A stretch of DNA of 51,737 nucleotides from Candidatus Poseidoniaceae archaeon (GTDB lineage Archaea; Thermoplasmatota; Poseidoniia; Poseidoniales; Poseidoniaceae), in contig CALJHE010000003.1 in the NCBI GenBank assembly GCA_938075675.1, positions 1-51,737 of the forward strand. Reading direction: 5' to 3'. The position numbers were made by a program, and so were the translations under genes. Of the stretch, positions 15,899 through 24,523 are shown in pieces (position 1 is the stretch's first letter; the number at the start of each line of letters is the position of its first letter). The notes under the pieces were generated by a model, which saw only the letters and a list, made by a program, of their open reading frames with translations, was not told the DNA's origin and did not search any database.

Positions 15899-17928
15899 TC
15901 TTCTTCACCCATCACCATAGTTTGAACAGGACGAATTCGCCCCAAACGGATTTTACGAGGTTGCTGAGAATCGCTTAGCAAATCCATCATATCAACGCTG
16001 CCTGAATCAACATTCCATTCCCCGTCGGGTTCGTGACTGTCGAGTGGGTCTGCGACTTTGCTTGGCTTCCTGCGGTTTGCTTTTCGCCTCTCCTTGCGAA
16101 CACTGTCTTCTTCCATTTCAGGCCAAGGTTCTCGGTCGGGGTCAAACTCAGTGAGGTTACTCTCCATTTTTCGCAATTCGTCTGCGATGCCGATCAATTC
16201 CTCAATTGATGCTTCAGAGGTACGCTCTGAGAGGTCATGAAGTTGAGATTCAAGGTTTCCAAGTTGGATGGAACTCTCGATCAAGTCACGTTCAAACGAG
16301 TTGATTCGATGATCAAATGCTTCATCCAACTCTGTCAACACATCCGCAGCCAAACCGTAGTCTCGCTCTTCAATACGGCCTTGGCGAGCGATGAGGTGTT
16401 GTTCTCTCTCATTGAGGTCAAGGACGGAACGTGCAGCAGGAGCAGTGTCTTCCAGTGCGATTTTCAGATATTCTGCATGCCTGCGTTGACCGGATGCTGC
16501 GAGCTCGTAGGCATCGAGTTCAGGTGGCATGTACTCGTCGTCGCCGATTTCTGGTAATTTCGAATAGAGGTCGATTCCTCCATGTACTTCATCGCTGTAA
16601 ACGGTGTCGACTGCCGTATTGATGAGACGCATAGCAATGTCTTCCACTTTTTCACGTTGGAGCGATTGATCGGCAGTCGTCCTTTTGAGTTGGTTTGACA
16701 ACAAGGCAGTGACATCTTCTCCATCCAGTACTTCATCGCCGGACTGGAGTGCAAGGGCAACCAAATCGAAATTTGCCTTGGTTGAATGCCATCCAATGGT
16801 ATCTTTGAGCACCAGGCTGGCCAACTGACTGTCGTTCATCATCAGTCCTTTCTTGATGGCAAGGTGGCGGGCATACAAGACCATGCTCGAGGATTGAGGT
16901 ACCTCAAGATGAACCGATGCAGCATGTCGGGTGAGTTCCCACAGCCGTGAAGTCGGCCAATCGTCGGGAGTGCTTTTGGAAGTGATTAATACATGCACGC
17001 CAAGATTCAGAGCGTAGTCGATCATGAGTCCAAGTTCATGTGCAAGTTCCGGATGGGCAACGCTTGAATCAATGTCGTCAATGGCAAGCAGCCTTGCATT
17101 CACCAACGAGTCTTGCCATCCATCCGGTAGCCGTTCCAAGCCTGCTAATTCAGCGCTGGTAAGCATGTACACATCCCCCTCTTGTCGACGGAGTACTGCT
17201 TGTGCAGTTGCGTGGAGCAGATGCGTCCTTCCAGTTTGCGAGGCGCCAATAAAGAGAAGGGGGTTGAGTTGGCCTCCAGGTGAATCAACAACAGCCTCTG
17301 CTGCCTGTGTCGCACGGGTGTTTTCCGGGACGTTGAACCATTGTTTGAAACTCTTGCGAACTTCTGGGCGAAGTCTCAGAGGCCATGCTCCTCCGGTTGG
17401 CAAAACCACGCTGTGATGAAACGGTGAGGTTTCTTCAGGTGGTGCCAACTCTTCAGAGAGGGTATGAGTCGCTCGGCCACGGTGGCCATCGAGTACGGAT
17501 TTCCATACGGGGCTTCCATCGTGTTCCATTCCCAAGTAGGTGTCTTCGACAGGATCGATTTGCTGTTCTATGGATTCGAAAGTTCGCTGCCGCAGAGAGC
17601 GAATACGGCGTGCTGCAATGTCAGCGAGTGAATCGCCATTGGACTGAAGTTCAATTGCAGGTTTTCTTTGCTTGCTTTGTTTACCAAGTACACCATCAGC
17701 GACCAAGTCAAAGGTTGGCCGCTCAACGATTCCAGTTCTTTGCAGTAGAGTTCCTTGGCGACGATCGATAACGTCGTTTTTACCCAACAATCGGTTGAGT
17801 TTGGAGTTTGATGTTTCAGAATTTGAGTCCTTCTTCGGGGTGACTCGTTCGATACCGGTGCCGCTGTAGTCGATTTTTTGTCGAGCCAGCTCAAGTGCTA
17901 GGGCGAGTTTCTCACGGCGAACGCTCAT
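15895..17928 (-). CDS. DnaA-like AAA+ protein with Lys-to-Arg P-loop and no DNA-binding domain IV
   Basis: A 677-residue protein. Residues about 193-400 resemble the ATPase domain III of bacterial DnaA: FNVPENTRATQAAEAVVDSPGG, then NPLLFIGASQTGRTHLLHATAQ, a Walker B LLAIDDID (280-287), a sensor-1-like LITSKSTPDDW and an Arg-rich ELTRH. The P-loop reads GASQTGRT (228-235), with Arg234 where Lys is expected, which should weaken nucleotide hydrolysis. The first 170 residues look disordered and the C-terminal 250 residues are charged and partly coiled-coil; no DnaA-type helix-turn-helix signature is seen. It overlaps the DUF835 gene and the YkgJ gene by 4 bases each. Family membership is clear; a role in replication is not. 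Confidence 0.75.
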   Translation of the reverse strand: MSVRREKLALALELARQKIDYSGTGIERVTPKKDSNSETSNSKLNRLLGKNDVIDRRQGTLLQRTGIVERPTFDLVADGVLGKQSKQRKPAIELQSNGDSLADIAARRIRSLRQRTFESIEQQIDPVEDTYLGMEHDGSPVWKSVLDGHRGRATHTLSEELAPPEETSPFHHSVVLPTGGAWPLRLRPEVRKSFKQWFNVPENTRATQAAEAVVDSPGGQLNPLLFIGASQTGRTHLLHATAQAVLRRQEGDVYMLTSAELAGLERLPDGWQDSLVNARLLAIDDIDSSVAHPELAHELGLMIDYALNLGVHVLITSKSTPDDWPTSRLWELTRHAASVHLEVPQSSSMVLYARHLAIKKGLMMNDSQLASLVLKDTIGWHSTKANFDLVALALQSGDEVLDGEDVTALLSNQLKRTTADQSLQREKVEDIAMRLINTAVDTVYSDEVHGGIDLYSKLPEIGDDEYMPPELDAYELAASGQRRHAEYLKIALEDTAPAARSVLDLNEREQHLIARQGRIEERDYGLAADVLTELDEAFDHRINSFERDLIESSIQLGNLESQLHDLSERTSEASIEELIGIADELRKMESNLTEFDPDREPWPEMEEDSVRKERRKANRRKPSKVADPLDSHEPDGEWNVDSGSVDMMDLLSDSQQPRKIRLGRIRPVQTMVMGEEE

Positions 17929-19898
17929 TTCTCCTTCGCCTCCATATCCTTGCGAAGCCGTTCTCTGTCTTCAACTTCCCACACGCTGAGTTTGTCTTCA
18001 AGCGAAGGTTTTGATTGCCGACGAAACGCACCTTCTCTGCTTGGCTTATCACCTTGGCTTTGTGCCATGGCGCCTGGTCGGGCCATGTGTGGAGTCAGTG
18101 AGGTTTCCGTATCGACTGGCATCCTGTCCTTGACCGCTTCAAGTGGTCTGTTGGCAAGAGGAGTTTCTGGAAGCCTGTGTTCTCGTGAATTGACATGTTG
18201 CCGAGTAGCATCCAATACCGATGAGTTCATTCGTGGGATAACTGTCATTTTTTCTACCGCTTTTTCTTGGCGGTTGGCATACGTGCTAAGGCTTGAGGAT
18301 ATTGCTTGTGGAGGTTGTCTCTTCCCTTTGTCGATATCGCTGAGTTCCTTCGCTTCTGGTGCATTGCGGACTGCTGCAAACAGTGCGAGTTGTTTCTTGC
18401 GATTGGGCCGTACAATGGCCTTCTTCTTTTTTCTGCGAACTTTTTGTGCTCGCCGTGGGGCAGCGGGTGGAGCGATGTACGGTTGTTGCTTACTTACTTG
18501 AGCCGGTACACTTTCCTTCACGTCCATCTCGATTTCGGTTGCATCGGATGCGTGTGATATGGATGCTGTGGCAGATGTTTGGTATGTTGTAGATTCCTGT
18601 TGCGTCGGTTCCTGAAGGGGATTGTTTTGAATTGAAACTTCATCCGATTCTGGTTCTACAGTATCTTTTTTACTTTCAGTGTTCCATTCCTGCACTACGG
18701 AATGAAGGGATTCTGTAGCGGCTTGTACCTCTTCGGATTCTGGGGCATCCAACCCACCTTCCATTGTCCCGAACACACTTGATTGCGGTGCGATTGGTCC
18801 ACCGCTTGAAGAAGAAATCGCTTGTTGGAGTTGTTGTTCAATCCACTGCCTCTCTTCTTCACTGGCAGGAGCGCAAAGTGGGTGGTCTAACAGAAGGTCA
18901 GGTTCAAGATTCCAGTGTTCCAATACCGATGCATCGAGGTCAGTCATGTAGCGCGAGAGGTGCTGACGGGTGGTCAAGGAGAAGGCATTGAAGTCAGCAG
19001 TTGTGAGGAACAAGTGGTCTTCTAATCGAACTCCGTCAACAATATCTCGCAGGAAATTGACGATTCGGTCGTCACCGTGCAGGCTGGAGAGATATTCTAT
19101 CCCTTCGAGAACCACAACTGCACGAAGGTTTTCCCAGAGGAAAGCGTCAATCCTTCGACGAATGTTGTCCAGACTCGGCTCGATGGATTTCTTTCCGTTG
19201 CTTTGTGATAGCCAACTGCTGGATGCGATAGGGATATTGTGCTGGACATTGAGTGATTCAACATCGTGCCGGGCAAGAACAAGTAACGGTCGTCCGTGCA
19301 CAGCCAATTGGCCAGCGAGGTCGAAAAGCGGTGATGGGTCTGCAGAGTCAAAGAAGTAGGCATCACCTGGTCGAATCATTTTTTCCAGCCCCTCGAACCG
19401 TTGCACCATTGCTCGACTGCGATGCCGAAGTGCTTCTGGTGCTTCGACAACCGATTCCATTTCAGGGAGTCGTTCTTCTCGACGCCAACTGCTCGTCCGA
19501 TACCTTGCCTTCGACCACCATTGGTGATTTTCTTGCTTTGTATTCGTATTTGGATCGGATTGAAAGTGGGCCTCAGGATAGAGATTGAGTACTCTGTCCA
19601 TGTCTGAAAGTGGTAATTCGTGTACTGCAATCAAAGAGTCGAGTAAGGCACAATCGCTCTCGATGTCAAGTAATGCCTCGAGGGCCATACTGATTGAGTC
19701 GGTTTCGTGAAGAGCCATCATAGGCGTCCCATCTTTGAACGCAATGTGACCTATTCGTGGCATCTCATCCTTTGGCCGGCGCTCAATTCGCAGGTAACCC
19801 GTTGTGGATAGCCGTGCAATGTCTGACGACAGAAGTTGCAACGAATCTGGTCCTCCGCGTCGGACTTCCGTAACATCTCCTTGCGGTAATTCCACCAT
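17925..19898 (-). CDS. DUF835-type multidomain protein
   Basis: About 657 residues from ATG 19898; a GTG at 19904 is the alternative. An N-terminal domain (about 1-115; GYLRIERR..., IGHIAFKDGTPMMALHE) resembles the DUF2226/DUF4388 class of regulatory modules. The middle (about 178-330) fits DUF835: DAYFFDSADP, PLLVLARHDVES, a short IDAFLWENLRAVVVLEGIEYLSSL-like strand/helix with the VLxGxEYL signature, and HLFLTTADFNAF. DUF835 domains occur in archaeal signalling proteins. The remaining 330 residues are disordered, with a Lys/Arg-rich patch near 470-500 that may bind nucleic acid or membrane. It is first in the operon with the DnaA-like and YkgJ genes; a hairpin covers its ribosome site. Confidence 0.7.
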   Translation of the reverse strand: MVELPQGDVTEVRRGGPDSLQLLSSDIARLSTTGYLRIERRPKDEMPRIGHIAFKDGTPMMALHETDSISMALEALLDIESDCALLDSLIAVHELPLSDMDRVLNLYPEAHFQSDPNTNTKQENHQWWSKARYRTSSWRREERLPEMESVVEAPEALRHRSRAMVQRFEGLEKMIRPGDAYFFDSADPSPLFDLAGQLAVHGRPLLVLARHDVESLNVQHNIPIASSSWLSQSNGKKSIEPSLDNIRRRIDAFLWENLRAVVVLEGIEYLSSLHGDDRIVNFLRDIVDGVRLEDHLFLTTADFNAFSLTTRQHLSRYMTDLDASVLEHWNLEPDLLLDHPLCAPASEEERQWIEQQLQQAISSSSGGPIAPQSSVFGTMEGGLDAPESEEVQAATESLHSVVQEWNTESKKDTVEPESDEVSIQNNPLQEPTQQESTTYQTSATASISHASDATEIEMDVKESVPAQVSKQQPYIAPPAAPRRAQKVRRKKKKAIVRPNRKKQLALFAAVRNAPEAKELSDIDKGKRQPPQAISSSLSTYANRQEKAVEKMTVIPRMNSSVLDATRQHVNSREHRLPETPLANRPLEAVKDRMPVDTETSLTPHMARPGAMAQSQGDKPSREGAFRRQSKPSLEDKLSVWEVEDRERLRKDMEAKEK

Positions 19899-19905
19899 GT
19901 TCACT

Positions 19906-19920
19906 CACCCCTTCGGGGTG
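19906..19920. promoter_or_regulatory. Perfect hairpin over the ribosome site of the DUF835 gene
   Basis: The 15-base palindrome CACCCC-TTC-GGGGTG has a six-pair stem and three-base loop. On the minus strand it contains the GGGGTGA that serves as the ribosome site of the gene starting at 19898. A folded leader would hide this site, so translational control is possible. Structure is seen; function is inferred. Confidence 0.45.
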
Positions 19921-20069
19921 ATGCTTACGAGACACTTCTTGAAAGGTCCGGCTCGTTTCATTCATCCGATGTGATTTACTCACTCCGATGTTCGAGCCGA
20001 TAATCAAGTTGACACGGTTCTCTGGACGAATTACCGTGAAGTTGAAGGAGTACACACAGATGGTTCATT

Positions 20070-20723
20070 ATGAGCGAGCGTCACGAGGAATTGTCCTTGG
20101 AAATGCGGCGGTTTAACGCTCTTCCAATTGCGAAACCTTTCACGATTCGCTTTTACGTTTCTCTTGTCGTGTATGAACTTGCTGTACTGCTGTTGTTCCG
20201 CCTACTGCTTCCTATCGTTGAGTACCATTTCCTTCTGTTCCTCTTCATCATCGGTCTTTCCATAGGTGGCGGTTTCTACATCCGCCATCGTTCTCCAATG
20301 CTCAATGTTCCCTTGGCAGTGAATATGAACCATCCATTCATGAGCGATGCAGAACTTGGCAACGCGATGGTGATGGTCCAATTCTCTGATGGAACATGGG
20401 CCGACATCGGTGTTGGTAGAGTACGTTTGACGACGGATGAGTTGATGGGAGGCGCGTTGCTCATACGAGACGACGACAACTACACCGGTATTGGCCATTT
20501 TAGTAACCTTGAGCCATCACATCCTTGGCTGAAGCGCTATGTGATTCTCATCAATCAAGCCATTGCATTGAGAGACGCAGTTAACGGCGATGAAGACACC
20601 ATTGAAGATGCTCGTAAACGTGAAAGCATTGACTATGGCTTGCTCGAACGCTCTTGGTTAGAAGTCGATGAGAGTTTAGAAATTGAACCGGACGGCATCT
20701 TCAGCAAACTGCGAAGAGACTAA
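20070..20723 (+). CDS. Unknown two-TM protein with soluble C-terminal region
   Basis: A 217-residue protein that I do not recognise. Two hydrophobic helices lie near residues 27-48 and 52-70 (FYVSLVVYELAVLLLFRLLLP and FLLFLFIIGLSIGGGFYI). The rest is soluble, with a beta-rich stretch (AMVMVQFSDGTWADIGVGRVRL, short strands around 110-150) and an acidic helical end. It lies divergent from the DUF835 gene and 61 bases before another membrane protein on the same strand, so the two probably form an operon. No catalytic motif is visible. Confidence 0.65.
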   Translation: MSERHEELSLEMRRFNALPIAKPFTIRFYVSLVVYELAVLLLFRLLLPIVEYHFLLFLFIIGLSIGGGFYIRHRSPMLNVPLAVNMNHPFMSDAELGNAMVMVQFSDGTWADIGVGRVRLTTDELMGGALLIRDDDNYTGIGHFSNLEPSHPWLKRYVILINQAIALRDAVNGDEDTIEDARKRESIDYGLLERSWLEVDESLEIEPDGIFSKLRRD

Positions 20724-20784
20724 ATCGGTATTTCTGAGGTCTCATAGGCCTTTACATTGAAAACCTCTACTCTCTCGGAGAAGC

Positions 20785-21396
20785 GTGGAAACATCATTAC
20801 GATGGCAGGGGCACCTCGATGCTTTGGGCTCAAAGGAGCGTGAAACCCTGCTCGGGACCTCCCTTTCCCGTCGCTTCACTCGCTTGCCATTATGGCTCTC
20901 TCATCCATCAAATATTTCCGCATTTTACGGCTTCCTGATTTCACTTGCGTTGGTTTTGCCCTATCGCTTTGCTCAGGAATCAGACAGCTGGCTCACCAAC
21001 TGGATTTTCCATTCCGCTTTGATAATGGTGGCATGTCTGCTGCTCGGGATGCTTTCACTCATCATTATTCGAATTACAAAGCGGTTTCCAGTAACACCTC
21101 CACGATACATTCTCTATCCCATGCCGTTTATTGGCCTTGCATTGCTCACCATCTCCTTAACTGGGATGCTGGAACTTCCTTCAAGCCTCATTTGGCTTCT
21201 TCTCCTTCTCCCTGGTCCGATGTATGTTCACCTTTCATGGGCGCCGCGTTGGCGACTTTTATGCCAACTTGAGGATGATATTAATCCATTTGAGGGCCTT
21301 GAATCTGATTACAACGAGCAGTTGAACGACGCAGAAGAAATTGCAGACGGAGATGAGGAACTCCTCTCTGTCGTCAATGCACTGGAAGATGAGTGA
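20785..21396 (+). CDS. Unknown four-TM protein with acidic C-terminus
   Basis: A 203-residue protein beginning with GTG. Four hydrophobic segments can be drawn (about residues 47-64, 72-95, 109-127 and 129-147), then a short amphipathic stretch and an acidic tail of about 40 residues (DDINPFEGLE..., DAEEIADGDEELL). No known family motif is seen. It follows the previous membrane protein on the same strand; the shared layout of membrane helices plus an acidic cytoplasmic end suggests they act together, which is inference. It converges on the thioesterase gene with an 11-base gap. Confidence 0.6.
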   Translation: METSLRWQGHLDALGSKERETLLGTSLSRRFTRLPLWLSHPSNISAFYGFLISLALVLPYRFAQESDSWLTNWIFHSALIMVACLLLGMLSLIIIRITKRFPVTPPRYILYPMPFIGLALLTISLTGMLELPSSLIWLLLLLPGPMYVHLSWAPRWRLLCQLEDDINPFEGLESDYNEQLNDAEEIADGDEELLSVVNALEDE

Positions 21397-21407
21397 ATCG
21401 CCGCAGC

Positions 21408-21830
21408 CTAGGCTTGCAGCCGAATGTAATTCACTTGGCTAACGGCGACCAATTTCCCATTGGTATCGTACAAATCAGCATGGGCGAGGCACATCGTTCG
21501 TCCAATCCGGACCACGTGGGCTTTGCAAACGACGTCGGTGTGGCACGGTCGTAGAAATCGGATGTTGAAATCTGTAGTTGCAACAAGTGAATCGGCACCG
21601 ATTTCAGTCAAAATAGACCAGCATGTGACGGTATCTGCGATTGTTCCGAGCATACCTCCATGGAACGTTTCGTAGATTCCATCCCATTGCGTGTGACGCG
21701 GGACCATTGCTTCACAGCTGCCCTTTTCTAGTTTGAGAATCTTCATTTTGAGGGTCTCTACAATCGGAATTGATTGAATCCTTTGGTCGAGCGCCAGTAG
21801 TTGTTCGTCGCTCAGTGTCTCACTTTCCAC
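21408..21830 (-). CDS. PaaI-type hotdog-fold thioesterase
   Basis: A 140-residue single-domain hotdog protein. The diagnostic stretch is YETFHGGMLGTIADTVTCWSIL, in which HGG and the following Asp form the active site of PaaI/YbgC-related acyl-CoA thioesterases. The second half (ATTDFNIRFLRPC..., VVRIGRTMCLAHADLYDTNGKLVAVSQVNY) is the usual pair of long strands. It hydrolyses an acyl-CoA of unknown type. The upstream gene encodes glycine C-acetyltransferase, with only 9 bases between them, so both may deal with CoA-linked acetyl or acyl groups. Confidence 0.88.
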   Translation of the reverse strand: MESETLSDEQLLALDQRIQSIPIVETLKMKILKLEKGSCEAMVPRHTQWDGIYETFHGGMLGTIADTVTCWSILTEIGADSLVATTDFNIRFLRPCHTDVVCKAHVVRIGRTMCLAHADLYDTNGKLVAVSQVNYIRLQA

Positions 21831-21839
21831 AGTATCACC

Positions 21840-23021
21840 TCAGATGAGATCCAGTGTCGGTCCAACTTTTTCAAACAAACGAAGAACTTCATCAAGGTCT
21901 TCACGGGTAAGTCCTGCAGACATTTGGGTACGGATACGAGCCTTGTCTCTAGCGACCATTGGGAACACGATGGCACCTGCCATGACACCCTCTTCTCCAA
22001 GTGCTTTGGTCATCGCCTTCGCAACGCTTGAATCTCCACACATTACTGGGATGATTGGTGTGACTGAATCGCCAGTGTCGAAACCGAGCGATTGCAGTTC
22101 CTTGCGGAAATAATCGGTGTTCTCCCACAGCCGAGCATGGTGCTCAGGCTCGTCCATGAGGACTTCAATCGCAGCTTTTTGCGCAGCAGCGACGCCTGGC
22201 GGTTGAGAACCCGAAAGAAGCCATGAGCGTGAATGGTTGAGGGCGTGGGTGCGTGTCATTTCAGTGCCAGCAAGGATACCCCCTTGGACACCCAAGGCTT
22301 TGGAGAAGGAACCTGTTTCAAAATCGACCTTGCCTTGCAAGTTGAAATGAGCAACAATCCCTGCTCCTTTCTCACCGAGAACACCTTCACCGTGGCAATC
22401 GTCAACATAGACCATAGCGCCGTATTCTTCAGCCAATTTATTCACTTCATCGAGCGGAGCAATATCTCCATCCATAGAGAACACGCCATCGGTAATAATC
22501 AGTTTACGGTCTGAACTTTCGTGCGCTTTCAGTACTGCTTCAAGTTCGCCCATGTCGTTGTGTGCATAGACTCCTCGGCTGGCTTTTGTAAGTCGGACGC
22601 CATCAATAATCGAGCCGTGATTCAATGCATCACTGATGATGACATCTTGTGGTCCTGCGACCAATGTTGGTATGAGTCCGACGTTGACGGTATAGCCTGC
22701 AGAATAAATCAGTGAGGCTTCGACTCCCTTGAATTCAGCAACTTTCTTTTCAGCCTCAAGGTGTATGTCCATTGTTCCAGCAATGGCTCGAACACTTCCG
22801 CTTCCAGCACCGTATTTTTGTGTTGCATCAAGCATAGCCTGTTTGACTTTGGGATGGGTCGTGAGGTTGAGATAATTATTCGCAGACAGCATTATTGTAG
22901 GTTTTCCGTCCATTTGACACCGGGGTTCGTTTGGGCTTTCCAAAGTGGGTGGTTCCCAAAGCAGCGATTTTTCTGACAATTCGTCAAAACGTGTTTTCAT
23001 CCAAGACATGTCTCCGGGCAT
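21840..23021 (-). CDS. kbl: Glycine C-acetyltransferase / 2-amino-3-ketobutyrate CoA ligase-like
   Basis: A 393-residue alpha-oxoamine synthase of PLP fold type I. Seen are SANNYLNLTTHPKV, GAGSGSVRAIAGT, the SDALNHGSIIDG cofactor loop, VYVDDCHGEGVLGEKGAG with the cofactor Asp, and ETGSFSKALGVQGG with PLP-binding Lys241. The family joins an acyl-CoA with an amino acid: glycine plus acetyl-CoA in Kbl, alanine plus pimeloyl-CoA in BioF. Kbl-like threonine breakdown is preferred because no biotin genes are nearby, but the symbol is a best guess. It is divergent from ribK and cotranscribed with the thioesterase gene. Confidence 0.85.
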   Translation of the reverse strand: MPGDMSWMKTRFDELSEKSLLWEPPTLESPNEPRCQMDGKPTIMLSANNYLNLTTHPKVKQAMLDATQKYGAGSGSVRAIAGTMDIHLEAEKKVAEFKGVEASLIYSAGYTVNVGLIPTLVAGPQDVIISDALNHGSIIDGVRLTKASRGVYAHNDMGELEAVLKAHESSDRKLIITDGVFSMDGDIAPLDEVNKLAEEYGAMVYVDDCHGEGVLGEKGAGIVAHFNLQGKVDFETGSFSKALGVQGGILAGTEMTRTHALNHSRSWLLSGSQPPGVAAAQKAAIEVLMDEPEHHARLWENTDYFRKELQSLGFDTGDSVTPIIPVMCGDSSVAKAMTKALGEEGVMAGAIVFPMVARDKARIRTQMSAGLTREDLDEVLRLFEKVGPTLDLI

Positions 23022-23133
23022 ATGCTCTCCTCATACCAATGCAATACCTCGACATTCAAGTTCTTTCGGGCTTGAAGTTCTCATGCCGTGCACACAACCA
23101 TGCACTCAAAAAGGAAGTGCCGTTGGGCGTGTT

Positions 23134-23601
23134 ATGCGCCTTACGGGTTCGGTGAGCAGTGGATTGGGGCGAGCCCACATTTTCATGGCCCAACCTCACT
23201 ATCAAGAACAGTTCAAACAACTTCTCGGTGGCACTGCTTGGCCTGGCACGCTGAATCTTACGATTGAAGGTCAAGACCTCATCAATTATATCGCCCTGCG
23301 TAAAAAATCTGGTATTGATACTCTTGATGCGAGCGATAGCGATCGAGAAGCAGCATCATCGGTCGATGTTAGTATGCATGAATCCCACAGAATTCGTGGT
23401 TTCTTGCGAGATGGTGTGTCGTTTGGTGGTGCAACTGCTTTTTTGGCCGTACTTGAGTCAGGTGATTCCACCGTTGAATGTGCTTTACTCATTCCAGACT
23501 TAACACGGCATACGGATGTTGTTGAAGTGATTGCATGCTCGTTCTTGCGCGAAAAGCTTGCCCTTGTAGATAACGACATCATTCAAGTTCTTCTGAAGTG
23601 A
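23134..23601 (+). CDS. ribK: CTP-dependent riboflavin kinase (archaeal type)
   Basis: About 155 residues of the archaeal RibK (DUF120) family, which makes FMN from riboflavin using CTP. Features are MRLTGSVSSGLGRAHIFM at the start, YQEQFKQLLGGTAWPGTLNLTIE with the family's P-G-T-L-N motif, a central RGFLRDGVSFGG, CALLIPDLTRHTDVVEVIA and an end of LREKLALVDNDIIQVLL. ATG 23134 matches the known N-terminus of the family; an upstream ATG at 23083 would add 17 residues. It is divergent from kbl. Its last 23 bases overlap truA on the opposite strand. Confidence 0.88.
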   Translation: MRLTGSVSSGLGRAHIFMAQPHYQEQFKQLLGGTAWPGTLNLTIEGQDLINYIALRKKSGIDTLDASDSDREAASSVDVSMHESHRIRGFLRDGVSFGGATAFLAVLESGDSTVECALLIPDLTRHTDVVEVIACSFLREKLALVDNDIIQVLLK

Positions 23602-24514
23602 ATGACTTGTGCTTAACAATTGGTAACTCGCCAAGATCTGCCCATTCGTGGTAAAGAAGACTCTTCATTTCATGGCGAGCACCGTCTCTCCAGCGTTTTC
23701 TCATCGTTCGTTCTACAGCAGGACCGGATGGAGGTGCGGTAAAGCAGTGAATCTCACTTTTTGATGAAGGAAGTTTCATTTCATCCCAGTCCACACCCCA
23801 AAGGATGAGCCAGTCAGCTGGAGCTACTCCAAAATCAGCTTCAATCTCGGGATTCTCAATCGCTTGTTTAACGTCATGAGGTGATATTTCTCCTATGCTC
23901 ATTCTGTGCAGTGCCATTGCCGTCCGACGAACTTGATTCCATAGGAATGCCTCGCCAATGATCTCGAATCCAACCGTTCTGCCATCGACCACCCATGGTT
24001 TGCATGACAGGATTGTTCGCATTGGATTCTTTCCTTCTTCGAGGCGAGCAAAATTAGTAGCGTTGTATGTTCCTTCAAACATTTGAAGCCATTCCGTAAA
24101 CACCTCGCCGGGGTACTTCCAAAACTCGAGCCCCTCAAGTCTGTAGCGATACACACGGTGATTTGCCATACGTGGATTCCAATCTTCGTCAACTTGTTTC
24201 ACATCAAGGAAGGCAATGTCCTTTGGCAGTCGGTCATCCAATGCCCGTATCATTTTTCGCGGTGTTAGGGCGCTCCATAACTCCTCATCGATATGAACTA
24301 CTCCGCCGTTGAGGCGAACGTGAACGCCTGCATCGGTTCTGCTTGACAACACTAAATTGTGTTCTTTCGATGCTGAGTCAAGCCATTTTAGGCTACGAAA
24401 AACACGAATCAGTTCGCCTTGAACTGTAATCACATCAGGTTGGACTTGACTGCCGTGGTAACCGTCACCTAGGTAACCGATGCGGAATGCAAGACGAACA
24501 CTTTGGTTCGTCAT
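23579..24514 (-). CDS. truA: tRNA pseudouridine synthase TruA
   Basis: A 311-residue TruA, which converts uridines 38-40 of the tRNA anticodon arm to pseudouridine. Catalytic Asp sits in LSSRTDAGVHVRLNG, the N-terminal strand is FRIGYLGDGYHGSQVQ, the central region has NPRMANHRVYRYRL, and the C-terminal half holds EIIGEAFLWNQVRRTAMAL. Length is somewhat above the bacterial norm, with a C-terminal extension of about 60 residues, as in other archaea. The helical-repeat protein gene lies 9 bases upstream on the same strand, so the two are probably cotranscribed. Confidence 0.95.
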   Translation of the reverse strand: MTNQSVRLAFRIGYLGDGYHGSQVQPDVITVQGELIRVFRSLKWLDSASKEHNLVLSSRTDAGVHVRLNGGVVHIDEELWSALTPRKMIRALDDRLPKDIAFLDVKQVDEDWNPRMANHRVYRYRLEGLEFWKYPGEVFTEWLQMFEGTYNATNFARLEEGKNPMRTILSCKPWVVDGRTVGFEIIGEAFLWNQVRRTAMALHRMSIGEISPHDVKQAIENPEIEADFGVAPADWLILWGVDWDEMKLPSSKSEIHCFTAPPSGPAVERTMRKRWRDGARHEMKSLLYHEWADLGELPIVKHKSFTSEELE

Positions 24515-24523
24515 TTCCTCGCC

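Noticed and set aside
15895-19898. A replication origin near the DnaA-like gene
   Set aside because: No clustered DnaA-box-like or ORB-like repeats are seen, and the protein lacks the DNA-binding domain of DnaA.
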